Part shown: positions 47,440-55,795 of the stretch, piece after piece
Layout: every line of letters begins with the position of its first letter
How positions within the stretch are numbered: the first letter of the stretch is position 1
Assembly: GCF_021165955.1 (NCBI RefSeq)
Contig: NZ_CP088952.1
Coordinates: 4,464,001-4,528,000, forward strand
Direction: 5' to 3'
DNA from: Massilia endophytica
GTDB lineage: Bacteria; Pseudomonadota; Gammaproteobacteria; Burkholderiales; Burkholderiaceae_D
DNA length: 64,000 nt
The notes under the pieces: model-generated
Told to the model about the DNA's origin: nothing
Seen by the model: only the letters and a program-made list of their open reading frames with translations
The model's database searches: none
Program-made: the position numbers and the translations under genes

Positions 47440-48261
47440 TTAAGCCGCTAATCTAAACGCCTCAGCGGGTGTTTTCATGCCCAGCGCCTGATGCGGGCGC
47501 CGGTTGTTGTAGAAGCCAATCCAGTCGGCGATGACCCGGCTGGCGTTCTGCAAACTTTCGAAGCGGTGCCGATGTACGCACTGCTCCTTCAGCGTCCTGA
47601 TGACGCGCTCCACCATGCCATTCTGCTCGGGGCAGTGAGGCGTGATGAATTCCTGGCGCAGGCCATAGCTGCGCACCAATCTGGTGTAGCTGCGGCTGGT
47701 GAAAACCAAGCCGTTGTCCGACCTTAACAAGAATGGCGCTGTAACTTTGCCCAGGGTGCCATAGCGGGCAATAAGGGCCTGTTCCAAGGCCGCCTCCGCC
47801 GTTTTAGCCTTGCCGGAGCGGGAAAGATGCCAGCCCAGTAGTTCACGGGTATGGCAATCGATCACCAAAGCCAGCACTGACCACCCATCGCGCCCAGCCC
47901 AGACGCGGCACATGTCGGTCGCCCAGCGCTGGTCCGGAGCCGTCGCCACCGAAGGCAAGGCCTGCACACGCGGACGAAAGCCGATCGGCCGCTTCTTCAC
48001 TTGCCAGCCACGTAGTTGGAAGATGCGTTGCACGGTGTTCTTGTTGAAGCCCAGCAGGGCCGCCACGGTGCGATAGCCGAACGATGGCTCCTCGTTGATC
48101 ATGGCCTTGATTGGTTCGGCAAAGCGCGGCTGCACCTTCGGCGCCGCCTTGACGGACTTGTAGTACACCGTCCGGCGCGGCATGTCGAACCACTGGCACA
48201 GCTTATTGATCGAAACTTTGAATCCGTCTTCTGCTAGTCCCTGGCGGATCGTTTCGATCAC
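47440..48261 (-). CDS. IS3-family transposase OrfB (DDE integrase domain)
   Basis: This 273-residue catalytic part has an HTH_21 segment (EPIKAMINEEPSFGYRTVAALL, split by convention) and an rve integrase core. The DDE residues are seen in RWATDMCRVW (D), LLRSDNGLVF (D) and EQNGMVERVIRTLKEQ (E). The nominal start is GTG 48261, overlapping the orfA stop. It is most likely made as an OrfAB fusion by -1 frameshifting upstream. Confidence 0.95.
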   Translation of the reverse strand: MIETIRQGLAEDGFKVSINKLCQWFDMPRRTVYYKSVKAAPKVQPRFAEPIKAMINEEPSFGYRTVAALLGFNKNTVQRIFQLRGWQVKKRPIGFRPRVQALPSVATAPDQRWATDMCRVWAGRDGWSVLALVIDCHTRELLGWHLSRSGKAKTAEAALEQALIARYGTLGKVTAPFLLRSDNGLVFTSRSYTRLVRSYGLRQEFITPHCPEQNGMVERVIRTLKEQCVHRHRFESLQNASRVIADWIGFYNNRRPHQALGMKTPAEAFRLAA

Positions 48262-48572
48262 TTCTCTTCCTCGCCCAGCAGGGACGCCAGCTTTTTTCTG
48301 GCACGCAGTTCCAGCATCGCCTCACCGTAGGCTTCCTGAAGCTCTTTGATCTGGCGTTCGTACTGCTCGCGGACGTCGAGCGGTTTTGCCCGCAAGGCGT
48401 TCTCCATGCCCCGCTTGGCTTCATCCACCCACTCTTCGATCTCCGAAGGCGGCATATCAAAGGCCCGGCTGGCCTCTGCCACGGTGGTCTTACCTTGAAT
48501 GATTTCAGTGACCAGCGCCGCTTTGCGCTTCGCCGTCCAACGTTTTACTTCCTCTTCCATGACCATGCTCAC
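48258..48572 (-). CDS. IS3-family transposase OrfA (helix-turn-helix)
   Basis: This 104-residue DNA-binding part has an HTH (ALVTEIIQGKTTVAEASRAF) and a leucine-zipper-like helix (YERQIKELQEAYGEAMLEL). GTG 48572 has AAAGGA seven bases upstream; ATG 48566 is an alternative. Its end overlaps orfB. Confidence 0.9.
   Translation of the reverse strand: MSMVMEEEVKRWTAKRKAALVTEIIQGKTTVAEASRAFDMPPSEIEEWVDEAKRGMENALRAKPLDVREQYERQIKELQEAYGEAMLELRARKKLASLLGEEEK
48291..48297 (-). other. Programmed -1 frameshift site A-AAA-AAG in the IS element
   Basis: On the minus strand orfA reads AGA AAA AAG CTG. Slipping back one base on A-AAA-AAG continues as KKAGVPAGRGREVIETIRQG, directly into orfB. This is the classic IS3-family arrangement for making the OrfAB transposase. 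Confidence 0.88.
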
Positions 48573-49224
48573 GTGATGTCCTTTCTGTATTATCACCTGA
48601 GCAGGAATTCACTGGGTCATTACAGAGACAACAACACGATTCCTACCGAAAGCGGGTTCTGCATTGATGGCGCGCTCGTGCGCGATGCCAAACAGTCCGA
48701 CATTGAACGAATCCAGGTTGGCGTACGCCTGAAAGAATTCCCAGATGTCCACTTCTCGATTGAAATGGTTCGGAAGAACGACAAGATCGAATCTGATGCC
48801 CTGGAGCCCAGGTTGAAGGAAGCCGAGAGAGAAGCGATGCTCATGGGGTTTGGGGCTTGGTACGCAAGAATCAAGATGCTGAGGCGCGGCGAGCGCGCTA
48901 TCAAACCTTGGAACGGTTACGAGGTGTTGGCTCATATGCCCGAACAGGAACACGAGGGTGAATCCCATCACTTCAACTTCGTCGCGTTGGGCGAACCGAA
49001 GAACCCTTACGTCCCGACGATAGATATGGACCTCAACACTGGCGTGGAGCAAAACCGTCCCGGCGCGGCCAGGCCAAGCGTCACGGACGATGAGGCAGTC
49101 TACATATGGGATCGACTGACGAATTCCCTTCGTCTGAGACCCATATCACCATCGCCAAACTAATCACCACGTAAGTACCCATATCCAACGTCCTCGGGGT
49201 GTGGTACGGAACAAGGATAGAGAA

Positions 49225-50310
49225 ATGAATACTCATCTTTTGCGCGGCAACGCTGCGGCTATCGCGGTCGTGTGCGTCCTCGCCATTCCTTTAATCGTTC
49301 ACAGCACTGCAAAAGCAGCCAGCCCATCACCATCGGATCGCGTAAGTGTCCTCTTCAAGAAAATGCGCACTGTGTGCGCGGGCCGGTTCCTGTTGGATGT
49401 TCCTGAATCAGCCACTGTGATATTCGGTCGCGCCGACACTCCTTATCAAACATATCGCTTGGAAGGCGACGGCAACAATGCCGACAAGATCATTGACGAA
49501 TACCTGAAAGCGCTGGAAAAAGAGAGATACAGGGTGAGTAACGAGCTACTTGAGCCCGAATCCTTGTTAGGTAAAGTGATAGACGGTCCAGTACCCGGAC
49601 AAAGAATCCTGTTTGATCTTAGTGCGGCTGCGGGTGACGAATACCATATCAAGTCGTTTACAAGAGTTGGCAACGATCTTTTTCTCCAGTCGGCAAACGT
49701 CTTCGCCGATCGAGCATACTACTCAAAGCACCTTTCGCAGATCAATGAAGCTGCTGCGCGATTGAGACCTCGTGATAACAACTCCGTTCCAACAGAGAGC
49801 GGCTTTTGCATCGACGGGGCGCTTGTACATGATGCTGAGCACTACCTCGTTGAGCGCGTCCAACTGGGTGTACGGCTAGCCGAGTTCCCCGACGTGCACT
49901 TCTCCCTCGAAATGGTTCGCAAGAGCCGAAAGATTGAATCCGATGCCCTCGAGCCCCGGCTAAGGGAAGCTGAGCGCGATGCGATCCAGATGGGGATGGG
50001 TGCTTGGTACGCCAAAATCAAAACACTTCGCCGCGGTGAACGCATCCTCAAACCTTGGTCGGGTTACGAAGTGTTAGCGCATCTTCCGCCACAAAAACAC
50101 GAAGGAGAATCGCATCACTTTAACTTCGTTGCGCTAGGTGAGCCGAAAAACGCCTATATTCCGACAATAGACATGGACCTCAACACTGGTGTGAAAAACA
50201 ACCGCCCCGGTGCCGTCACTCCCAGTGTGACGGACGATGAAGCAGTCTATATCTGGGATAGGCTAACGAACTCGCTTCGGGTGAGGCCTGTTACGACACC
50301 GGCGAAATAG
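49225..50310 (+). CDS. Tli4-type immunity protein, intact second copy
   Basis: The protein has 361 residues. A signal peptide (AIAVVCVLAIPLIVHSTAKA) is followed by an N-terminal domain (RTVCAGRFLLDVPESATVIFG) and a C-terminal domain (VPTESGFCIDGALVHDAE, then EGESHHFNFVALGEP and MDLNTGVKNNRPGA). It is clearly paralogous to the split copy just upstream. The periplasmic location fits protection against a periplasm-delivered lipase. ATG 49225 has AAGGATAG upstream. It may now be the only working immunity gene for this locus, unless it answers a different effector. Confidence 0.85.
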   Translation: MNTHLLRGNAAAIAVVCVLAIPLIVHSTAKAASPSPSDRVSVLFKKMRTVCAGRFLLDVPESATVIFGRADTPYQTYRLEGDGNNADKIIDEYLKALEKERYRVSNELLEPESLLGKVIDGPVPGQRILFDLSAAAGDEYHIKSFTRVGNDLFLQSANVFADRAYYSKHLSQINEAAARLRPRDNNSVPTESGFCIDGALVHDAEHYLVERVQLGVRLAEFPDVHFSLEMVRKSRKIESDALEPRLREAERDAIQMGMGAWYAKIKTLRRGERILKPWSGYEVLAHLPPQKHEGESHHFNFVALGEPKNAYIPTIDMDLNTGVKNNRPGAVTPSVTDDEAVYIWDRLTNSLRVRPVTTPAK

Positions 50311-50318
50311 CTGGCTGC

Positions 50319-51092
50319 TCAGGCAGGGCGCCGCATGTTCATCAGTCGCTTTACCGCGATCTGCACGCCAAAGGCAAAACAGAACGCCATTCCAAAGGTC
50401 AAAGCGATCGGCCAATCACGCAACGCCAATGCCACCACAAGGCAGAAGACCGAGAACGCGTAATAGCCGTAGACCATTCCACGCATAAGGCTTACAGCAA
50501 ACGCGCGCCCTGAGCGGGCGTGCGAGAAGCCGACCAGCACGCTTCCCATCACCGGGAACATCGCCAGGAAGCCGCTCAAACGCGGCCCAAGGCTCGATGC
50601 GGCAAACGTCACCGATAGAACAAGCACGGCCCCGGCAAGCATGCGCCACGGTAGATCGTTGCCCTGCACTGGGCTCCGGCCGGGTTCGGGCGCCACATCC
50701 GGGAACAGTCGCAGAGCAAGCAGCAAGGCGCCCCAGACCAGCACAAAGCAGGCGACCAGCGGCGGATGGATTGCCTGCAAACCCGCTACAGTCAGGGCGT
50801 ACGCAAACAGCGCGCAAATCATTGAGCCCGTCACCTCAAAGCGCCCCGACGCCCACGCGTAGGCAAGGCTGAATACCAGGATGGCGACTACCGCCAGCAA
50901 GGTTCCTTCTGCCGCCGTGGCTGCGAAGTCCGCGCCCTGCTCCAGCGTGATCGTCAGCTGGATCGGCCCCGCAACGATAGGAAAGGCGGACAGCCAGCCC
51001 GCAACGCCCGGCCCCCAGCGCCGCCCCGCCAGGGTCACCATGTAGATCAGGAAGGGAACGAGGAAGAGCTTGAGGATCAGGACAAATGGCAT
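50319..51092 (-). CDS. Polytopic membrane protein of unknown function
   Basis: The 257-residue protein has about eight hydrophobic segments (FVLILKLFLVPFLIYMVTLAG at the N-terminus, split by convention; LLAVVAILVFSLAYAWASG; FAYALTVAGLQAI; LVACFVLVWGALLLALRLF; MLAGAVLVLSVTFAASSLG). No family motif is recognised. ATG 51092 is preferred; the upstream frame shows no conserved features. It is convergent with the immunity gene (8 bp) and divergent from gpsA. Confidence 0.75.
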   Translation of the reverse strand: MPFVLILKLFLVPFLIYMVTLAGRRWGPGVAGWLSAFPIVAGPIQLTITLEQGADFAATAAEGTLLAVVAILVFSLAYAWASGRFEVTGSMICALFAYALTVAGLQAIHPPLVACFVLVWGALLLALRLFPDVAPEPGRSPVQGNDLPWRMLAGAVLVLSVTFAASSLGPRLSGFLAMFPVMGSVLVGFSHARSGRAFAVSLMRGMVYGYYAFSVFCLVVALALRDWPIALTFGMAFCFAFGVQIAVKRLMNMRRPA

Positions 51093-51214
51093 GTGGGGAG
51101 TCGGAATGATGGCGGAGCCCGATGATGGTAGTGGCTTCCCTGTGAATCTGGCAACCATTTTCCTATGACCGAACTGTCGCGGCTTCCTGCCTTGCACGAG
51201 TTATACTTCGCGTC

Positions 51215-52258
51215 ATGCAAGAATCTGACAAATCCACCGCCCGCCAGCGCAAGATCGCCGTCCTCGGCTCCGGCGCCTGGGGCACCGCCGTCGCTATCAG
51301 CGTCGCCCACCGCCACAATGTGCTGATGTGGGGCCGCAACGCGCAAGCCATGCAGCAAATGGCGGCCGACCGCGAGAACAAGCACTACCTCGCAGGCTTC
51401 CCCTTCCCCACTGGCCTGAACGTGACCGCCGACTTCGATGCGGCCGTCGCCCACGCTGGCGATGACGGCCTGCTGATCGCCGCCTGCCCGGTGGCCGGCC
51501 TGCGCCCCCTGCTGGCCGCACTGAAAGGCCGCAAGATTCCAAACCTGGTCTGGCTGTGCAAAGGCTTCGAATACGAAACTGGCCTGCTGCCGCACCAGAT
51601 CTTCAAGGAAGTGCTGGGCGACGACATCGCCAGCGGCGCCCTTTCCGGCCCCTCCTTCGCGCAGGAAGTGGCGCGCGGCCAGCCCTGCGCGCTGACCATC
51701 GCTTCCACCTCCGAAAAGCTGCGCGACTGCGTGGTAAGCACCGTCCACGGCGGCACCATGCGCGTGTATTCGAGCGAGGACGTAATTGGAGTGGAAGTGG
51801 GCGGCGCCGTGAAGAACGTGCTGGCGATTGCGACGGGCATCGCGGACGGCCTCGGCTTGGGCATGAACGCCCGCGCCGCACTGATCACGCGCGGCCTGGC
51901 GGAGATCACCCGCCTCGGCGCCACGCTGGGCGGCAATATCGAGACCTTCATGGGCCTGACCGGCATGGGCGACCTGATTCTCACCTGCACGGGCGACCTC
52001 TCGCGCAACCGCCGTGTGGGCCTTGGCCTGGCCAAGGGCAAGCCCCTGCAGGAAATCGTCGACGAACTGGGTCATGTGGCCGAAGGCGTGCCCTGCGCCA
52101 AGGCGGTGCGCGAGCTCTCCACCAAGCTGGGCGTGGAAATGCCCATCACCCACGCTGTGGCCGCCGTGCTGTTCGACGGCGAGAAGCCGCAAGACCTCGT
52201 CGCCCGCATGCTGGCGCGCGATCCGCGGGGCGAGGCGATCAGTCCTTCAGCAAAATAG
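51215..52258 (+). CDS. gpsA: NAD(P)H-dependent glycerol-3-phosphate dehydrogenase
   Basis: The enzyme reduces dihydroxyacetone phosphate to sn-glycerol-3-phosphate for phospholipid synthesis. It has 347 residues: Rossmann loop VLGSGAWGTAVAI, KGFEYETGLLPHQIF, ALSGPSFAQEVARG, EVGGAVKNVLAIATGIADGLG (catalytic Lys region, split) and GMGDLILTCTGDLSRNR. Its 3' end overlaps the convergent cupin gene by 20 bp. In related genomes it is closer to secB. Confidence 0.98.
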   Translation: MQESDKSTARQRKIAVLGSGAWGTAVAISVAHRHNVLMWGRNAQAMQQMAADRENKHYLAGFPFPTGLNVTADFDAAVAHAGDDGLLIAACPVAGLRPLLAALKGRKIPNLVWLCKGFEYETGLLPHQIFKEVLGDDIASGALSGPSFAQEVARGQPCALTIASTSEKLRDCVVSTVHGGTMRVYSSEDVIGVEVGGAVKNVLAIATGIADGLGLGMNARAALITRGLAEITRLGATLGGNIETFMGLTGMGDLILTCTGDLSRNRRVGLGLAKGKPLQEIVDELGHVAEGVPCAKAVRELSTKLGVEMPITHAVAAVLFDGEKPQDLVARMLARDPRGEAISPSAK

Positions 52259-52568
52259 TCAGCAGGGCCACCGAATCCTGGACGGCGCGCAAGGCATGCG
52301 CCGCGCCGCCTTCCAGGTACAGCATTTCGCCCTCCCGCAGCGTGACCGTGCGGCCGTGGGCATCGAAGGCGATCTCCCCCTTCAGGCACTGCAAGGTGAT
52401 TTCGCCCTTTACCCAATGCTCCGGCATGCCCTTTCCGACCGGCATGACCATGCGGATCAGTTCCATCTGCTCGGTCTTCACCAGTGCGATGGACGAGAAT
52501 TGGGACAAATCTTCCGCGCCGTCCCGGATCTGAAACACCTGGCCCGACGATGCGTGCTGTAGCGCCAT
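52239..52568 (-). CDS. Small cupin-domain protein
   Basis: The 109-residue single-domain cupin has metal-site motifs that are partly recognisable: PEHWVKGEITLQCLKGEI (motif 1, one His) and EMLYLEGGAAHAL (motif 2, one His). The function is not predictable. It overlaps the gpsA end in convergent orientation. Confidence 0.8.
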   Translation of the reverse strand: MALQHASSGQVFQIRDGAEDLSQFSSIALVKTEQMELIRMVMPVGKGMPEHWVKGEITLQCLKGEIAFDAHGRTVTLREGEMLYLEGGAAHALRAVQDSVALLTILLKD

Positions 52569-52760
52569 GACTGCTCCTTGCGTCTGATCTTTATGGCTAT
52601 GTTAGCAGCGCATCGATTCGGGCGACGCGCGATGGGTTGCCTCATAATTCAGCAACTCGTCATCGAAATCTGCAAGGCAGCGACAAGATCGCGACAGTTT
52701 ACCGACCAATGGTTTTCCGTTGCATAGTATGCTGACGGCAACTAAATTGCTGAGATAACA

Positions 52761-53474
52761 ATGAAAGTCCGACTGACGTGGCAATACTTCATTGCCTTCT
52801 TCGCGCTGAACGGCGTCGTGAGCGAGCTGCACGAGCAGGCGCATATCACGGTGGGCCGCCTCATCACCGGCTGCTACGGCCCGCGCGACTTCAACAACTG
52901 GCTAAGTTGCGCCGACGGCCCCCAGTCGCCGCCCTGGGCGCCGCCGCTGGCCGGGCCGCTGTTCAGCTACCTGGTGATGTGGCTTGGCGTATGGCTGCTG
53001 CAGCGTGCCCAATCGACGGCCCAGAAATCGCTCGCGTTCTCGCTTGTGTTTGCGCCGCTGCCCTTCGCGCGCATCTTCACGGCCGTGATGGGTGGCGGCG
53101 ATGAAAAGATCATGCTGCTACGAATGTTCGACGGTTTGCCCGAAGGCGCTGCCCGCTGGGGTGCGCTCGCACTGACACTGCTCTTCTGCGCGCCGCCAAT
53201 TGTGATGGCATGCCGCGCGCTGACAAACCACCGGCGGGCTTGGTATGTGGCTGGCTTCTGCGTCGTGCCCCTGCTTGTGATCTGGTTCTACAAGTTGAAG
53301 TTCCTGAACGGACTGCTGCAGCAAGGCCTGTTCGCGGAGCCCGTCATCATCGGCACGCCACTGTTTGTGCACATCGTATTCGGTGTGATGCTTGCGACAA
53401 CCGCCTTGATGTGGCCGTGGCTGCAGCGCCTGGAAGGCCTGCCGCCCAAGGTGCGTGGCTTTGCCGTCCCCTGA
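52761..53474 (+). CDS. Integral membrane protein with an HEQAH (HExxH) motif, M50-like
   Basis: The 237-residue protein has about five or six hydrophobic segments. HEQAH (residues 24-28) sits at the end of the first segment, as in intramembrane site-2-type metalloproteases, and PPLAGPLFSYLVMWLG follows, similar in tone to the Pro/Gly-rich second motif. A clear third ligand (NPxxD or LDG) is not visible, so peptidase activity is uncertain. A Cys-containing loop (GCYGPRDFNNWLSCADG) lies between. Confidence 0.6.
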   Translation: MKVRLTWQYFIAFFALNGVVSELHEQAHITVGRLITGCYGPRDFNNWLSCADGPQSPPWAPPLAGPLFSYLVMWLGVWLLQRAQSTAQKSLAFSLVFAPLPFARIFTAVMGGGDEKIMLLRMFDGLPEGAARWGALALTLLFCAPPIVMACRALTNHRRAWYVAGFCVVPLLVIWFYKLKFLNGLLQQGLFAEPVIIGTPLFVHIVFGVMLATTALMWPWLQRLEGLPPKVRGFAVP

Positions 53475-53504
53475 CAGCCGAATGCAGGCGGCACAGCTCG
53501 TCCG

Positions 53505-54152
53505 TTATGCCCCGAAGTGCCGCACAAACCAGTTCGTGGCGAGTCCCGCAACTGCTTCCAGGGTTCCCGGTTCCTCGAACAGGTGAGTAGCTCCGGGGAC
53601 GATGTCGAGATGCTTCTCGCACTGGAGGGTGGCGTAGGCGACCTGATTCAGTTCGATTACCCCATCATCAAGCCCCCCGACAATCAGCAAGGTCGGCGCG
53701 CGCACATTCCCCAAGGCCTGCTTGCCCGCCAGATCAGGCCTGCCGCCGCGTGAAACCACTGCGGCGATATCCGGTCCGCGCTTTGCCGCCAGTTGCAAGG
53801 CTGCTGCAGCGCCAGTACTGGCGCCGAACAGACCGAGCGGCAGTGCCGCACCGCTGGGGTGCTGGCGCAGCCAGTCGGCGGCAATGTCCAGGCGCTCGGT
53901 AAGCAGGGCAATATTGAAGCGGGTCTGGTAGTTCTGGTCTTCCTGCTGCGTGAGCAGATCGAGCAACAAGGTGCCTATCCCGGCCTTGCGCAGTTCACCA
54001 GCGACATAGTTGTTCCGGGGGCTCAGGCGGCTGCTGCCGCTGCCATGCGCGAACAGGACGATGCCGATCAAGTCAGAAGGCAGTTCGAGCATGCCTTCCA
54101 TGCTGGCCGAGCCGGCCTTGATTCCGATTAGTTCGCTGTGCGCCGATGCCAT
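53505..54152 (-). CDS. Dienelactone-hydrolase-like alpha/beta hydrolase
   Basis: The 215-residue protein has oxyanion segment IVLFAHGSGSSRLSPRN, nucleophile elbow LGLFGASTGAAAAL (Ser in G-A-S-T-G), acid in LIVGGLDDGVIEL and base in PGATHLFEEPG. Proteins of this type occur next to phosphoribosyltransferases or alone, and their substrates are unknown. There is no signal peptide. Confidence 0.82.
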   Translation of the reverse strand: MASAHSELIGIKAGSASMEGMLELPSDLIGIVLFAHGSGSSRLSPRNNYVAGELRKAGIGTLLLDLLTQQEDQNYQTRFNIALLTERLDIAADWLRQHPSGAALPLGLFGASTGAAAALQLAAKRGPDIAAVVSRGGRPDLAGKQALGNVRAPTLLIVGGLDDGVIELNQVAYATLQCEKHLDIVPGATHLFEEPGTLEAVAGLATNWFVRHFGA

Positions 54153-54193
54153 GATTCTGCTATCTCAACCTTAACCGTGACGCTTCCGCGCAC

Positions 54194-54667
54194 TCAGCTT
54201 TTTTGATAGAGGCCAATCAGTTCCGACTGTTCGATGACATGGCCCTGCATTGCCTTCTCCAGCTGTGCCTTGGTGGGGGTGCCCAGGTCGGGCAATTCGA
54301 TATCGAGCGCATACAGCTTGTGGAAATAACGATGCCGGCCAATCGGCGGGCAAGGGCCGCCATAGGCAGCCTTGTTCCAATCGTTGCGCCCTTCGCGCGC
54401 GCCTGGCGGCAGGTTTCCGTGGCCTGCGCCCTGCGGTATGCCGATAGCGTCGGGCGGTATGCCGTACAGCACCCAGTGCACCCAGATTCTTTGCGGCGCC
54501 GCCGGGTCCGGCGCGTCTGGATCTTCAATGATCAGCGCAAGGCTCTTCGCTCCAGTCGGCACGCCCGACCAGGCCAGCGGCGGCGACACATCGGTGCCGT
54601 CGCAGGTGAAAACAGAAGGCATGTCCTCGCCGTCACGAAATGCGGTGGAGGTAAGTGTCAGACTCAT
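54194..54667 (-). CDS. YbhB/YbcL family PEBP-like protein
   Basis: The 157-residue protein of the phosphatidylethanolamine-binding/Raf-kinase-inhibitor fold has the ligand-pocket phrases DVSPPLAWSGVPTGAKSLALI (split by convention), EDPDAP and WVHWVLYGIP, and YGGPCPPIGRHRYFHKLYALD. Bacterial members have no settled role. ATG 54667 was chosen. It is transcribed with the neighbouring hydrolase, 41 bp upstream of it. Confidence 0.93.
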   Translation of the reverse strand: MSLTLTSTAFRDGEDMPSVFTCDGTDVSPPLAWSGVPTGAKSLALIIEDPDAPDPAAPQRIWVHWVLYGIPPDAIGIPQGAGHGNLPPGAREGRNDWNKAAYGGPCPPIGRHRYFHKLYALDIELPDLGTPTKAQLEKAMQGHVIEQSELIGLYQKS

Positions 54668-54803
54668 GCTTGTCCCTTTCAAAGCACTTGCGTTTGACAG
54701 CCGATCTATGTCTGCGCAGCTTAAGCCACTGCGGGCTTTCATGGCACACCGGAGGCGCCAGGGGCAAGGGAGTCCAGCTGCGCGCGGCGTATCCCGCCAC
54801 CGC

Positions 54804-55643
54804 CTAAGGCCGCAACTGCGCAGGGCTCAGGCCCAGCACGCGGCGCAGGCAGCGTGCCATGTGGCTGGGATGAGCGAAGCCGGTTTCAAGCGCGATATCG
54901 GTGGCGCTCATTTTCCCTTGCAGGATGTGCGTACGGGCGCGCTCAACGCGTCGTTCGAGCACGAAACGATGCACTGGCATTCCAGTAGCTTCCCTGAACA
55001 GCGCCTTGAAGTGGGACAGGCTGAAGCCTGCCACGCCAGCAAGCTCCGCCAGGGTTAGGTCGTGCGCAAGGTGCGCCTCAACATAGTCCAGCACCTGCCG
55101 CAAACGCCACTGGGGCAAAGCATGGCCGCGCCTTGGCGCGTGTTCGGCGGCGCCCGTTTGTACTGCTATCAGCCGGGCTGCCAGCGCCGTCGCAAGGCTG
55201 TCCGCGAAAAGACGTCCGCCCGGATAGGCATTGTGGTCCTCGGCCTGCATCATCCAGCCGATGCGCTCGATGTGAGGATCGCGAATATGGATCAGGGAGG
55301 CGAGATCGCCGCCCTGCCCTGCTTCCGCCATGAGCGATGGCGACAGGCGCAGTAACAGCGAGGTCGCGGGCTTGGTAAGGGTCCAGCGCGTGCTGGAGCC
55401 AGCGGGCACCACGCAGAATTGGCCATGCAGCCGAACTCCCTGCCGCTCATGCTGGCCGGCGCGGTACGACACGGGCACAGGCGCCCCAAGATGCAGGCAG
55501 AGTACATGACGGTGGTCGACGGGCGAATCGAAGCGCCCTTCAGGAACCGGGGAGGTGAGCACGTCCAGCAGCGGCAACGCCACCCGACCATCGGCCGCGA
55601 GAGCGGATGGCGGAGCGGGATAGCAGGCTGGGCGCGTATTCAT
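54804..55643 (-). CDS. AraC-family transcriptional regulator
   Basis: The 279-residue protein has an N-terminal cupin-like sensor (GQFCVVPAGSSTRWTLTKP) and two C-terminal HTH motifs (LAELAGVAGFSLSHFKALFR and TDIALETGFAHPSHMARCLRR, the second split by convention). ATG 55643 was chosen. It is divergent from the Tat-exported hydrolase gene (152 bp), its most likely target. Confidence 0.92.
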   Translation of the reverse strand: MNTRPACYPAPPSALAADGRVALPLLDVLTSPVPEGRFDSPVDHRHVLCLHLGAPVPVSYRAGQHERQGVRLHGQFCVVPAGSSTRWTLTKPATSLLLRLSPSLMAEAGQGGDLASLIHIRDPHIERIGWMMQAEDHNAYPGGRLFADSLATALAARLIAVQTGAAEHAPRRGHALPQWRLRQVLDYVEAHLAHDLTLAELAGVAGFSLSHFKALFREATGMPVHRFVLERRVERARTHILQGKMSATDIALETGFAHPSHMARCLRRVLGLSPAQLRP

Positions 55644-55795
55644 CGCGTTCGATTGTACGTCCGTTCTGGGCGTGCGGCTTGCCTCTGGCCGCACAAATAA
55701 TCAGCCGTTTGTGCTCGACTTCGGCTGCAGGTGCGTGCGAGGAAGGGCCCGGATTGCTAGGCTCTTTCCTCGTGATTTCCCTACTGGAGCTTCCC

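Larger units (their letters stand above)
47412..48624 (-). mobile_element. IS3-family insertion sequence, 1213 bp, with TIRs and 4-bp target duplication
   Basis: The ends are TGTAATGACCCAG on the left and its complement on the right. The similarity extends to about 26 bp with one gap and a few mismatches (TTCCTGCTCA follows in both ends). It is flanked by GAGA at 47408-47411 and 48625-48628. It carries orfA and orfB on the minus strand with an A6G slippery site. Overall it resembles the IS1477-like part of IS3; the exact name is not assigned. The near-intact ends suggest a recent, possibly active insertion. Confidence 0.95.
46861..49163 (+). pseudogene. Tli4-type immunity gene (first copy) split by an IS3 element
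   Basis: The 5' part (46861-47411) encodes a signal anchor (AILLLLAAVLVGIFF) and the Tli4-like domain start (RTICVGRFLLDIPDSATVAFG). It runs to ARLVARD, and the frame then ends in the insertion sequence at 47451. The 3' part (48629-49163) resumes with NNTIPTESGFCIDGA and ends LRLRPISPSPN. Joining the parts through one GAGA gives an open frame matching the neighbouring copy. Undisrupted, it would be a periplasm-facing protein neutralising the lipase. The ATG overlaps the lipase stop, so it was originally the paired immunity gene. Confidence 0.9.

Noticed and set aside
46861..47451. Treating the 196-codon frame as a complete short immunity protein
   Set aside because: Its last 13 codons come from the insertion sequence; the true gene continues after the element at 48629.
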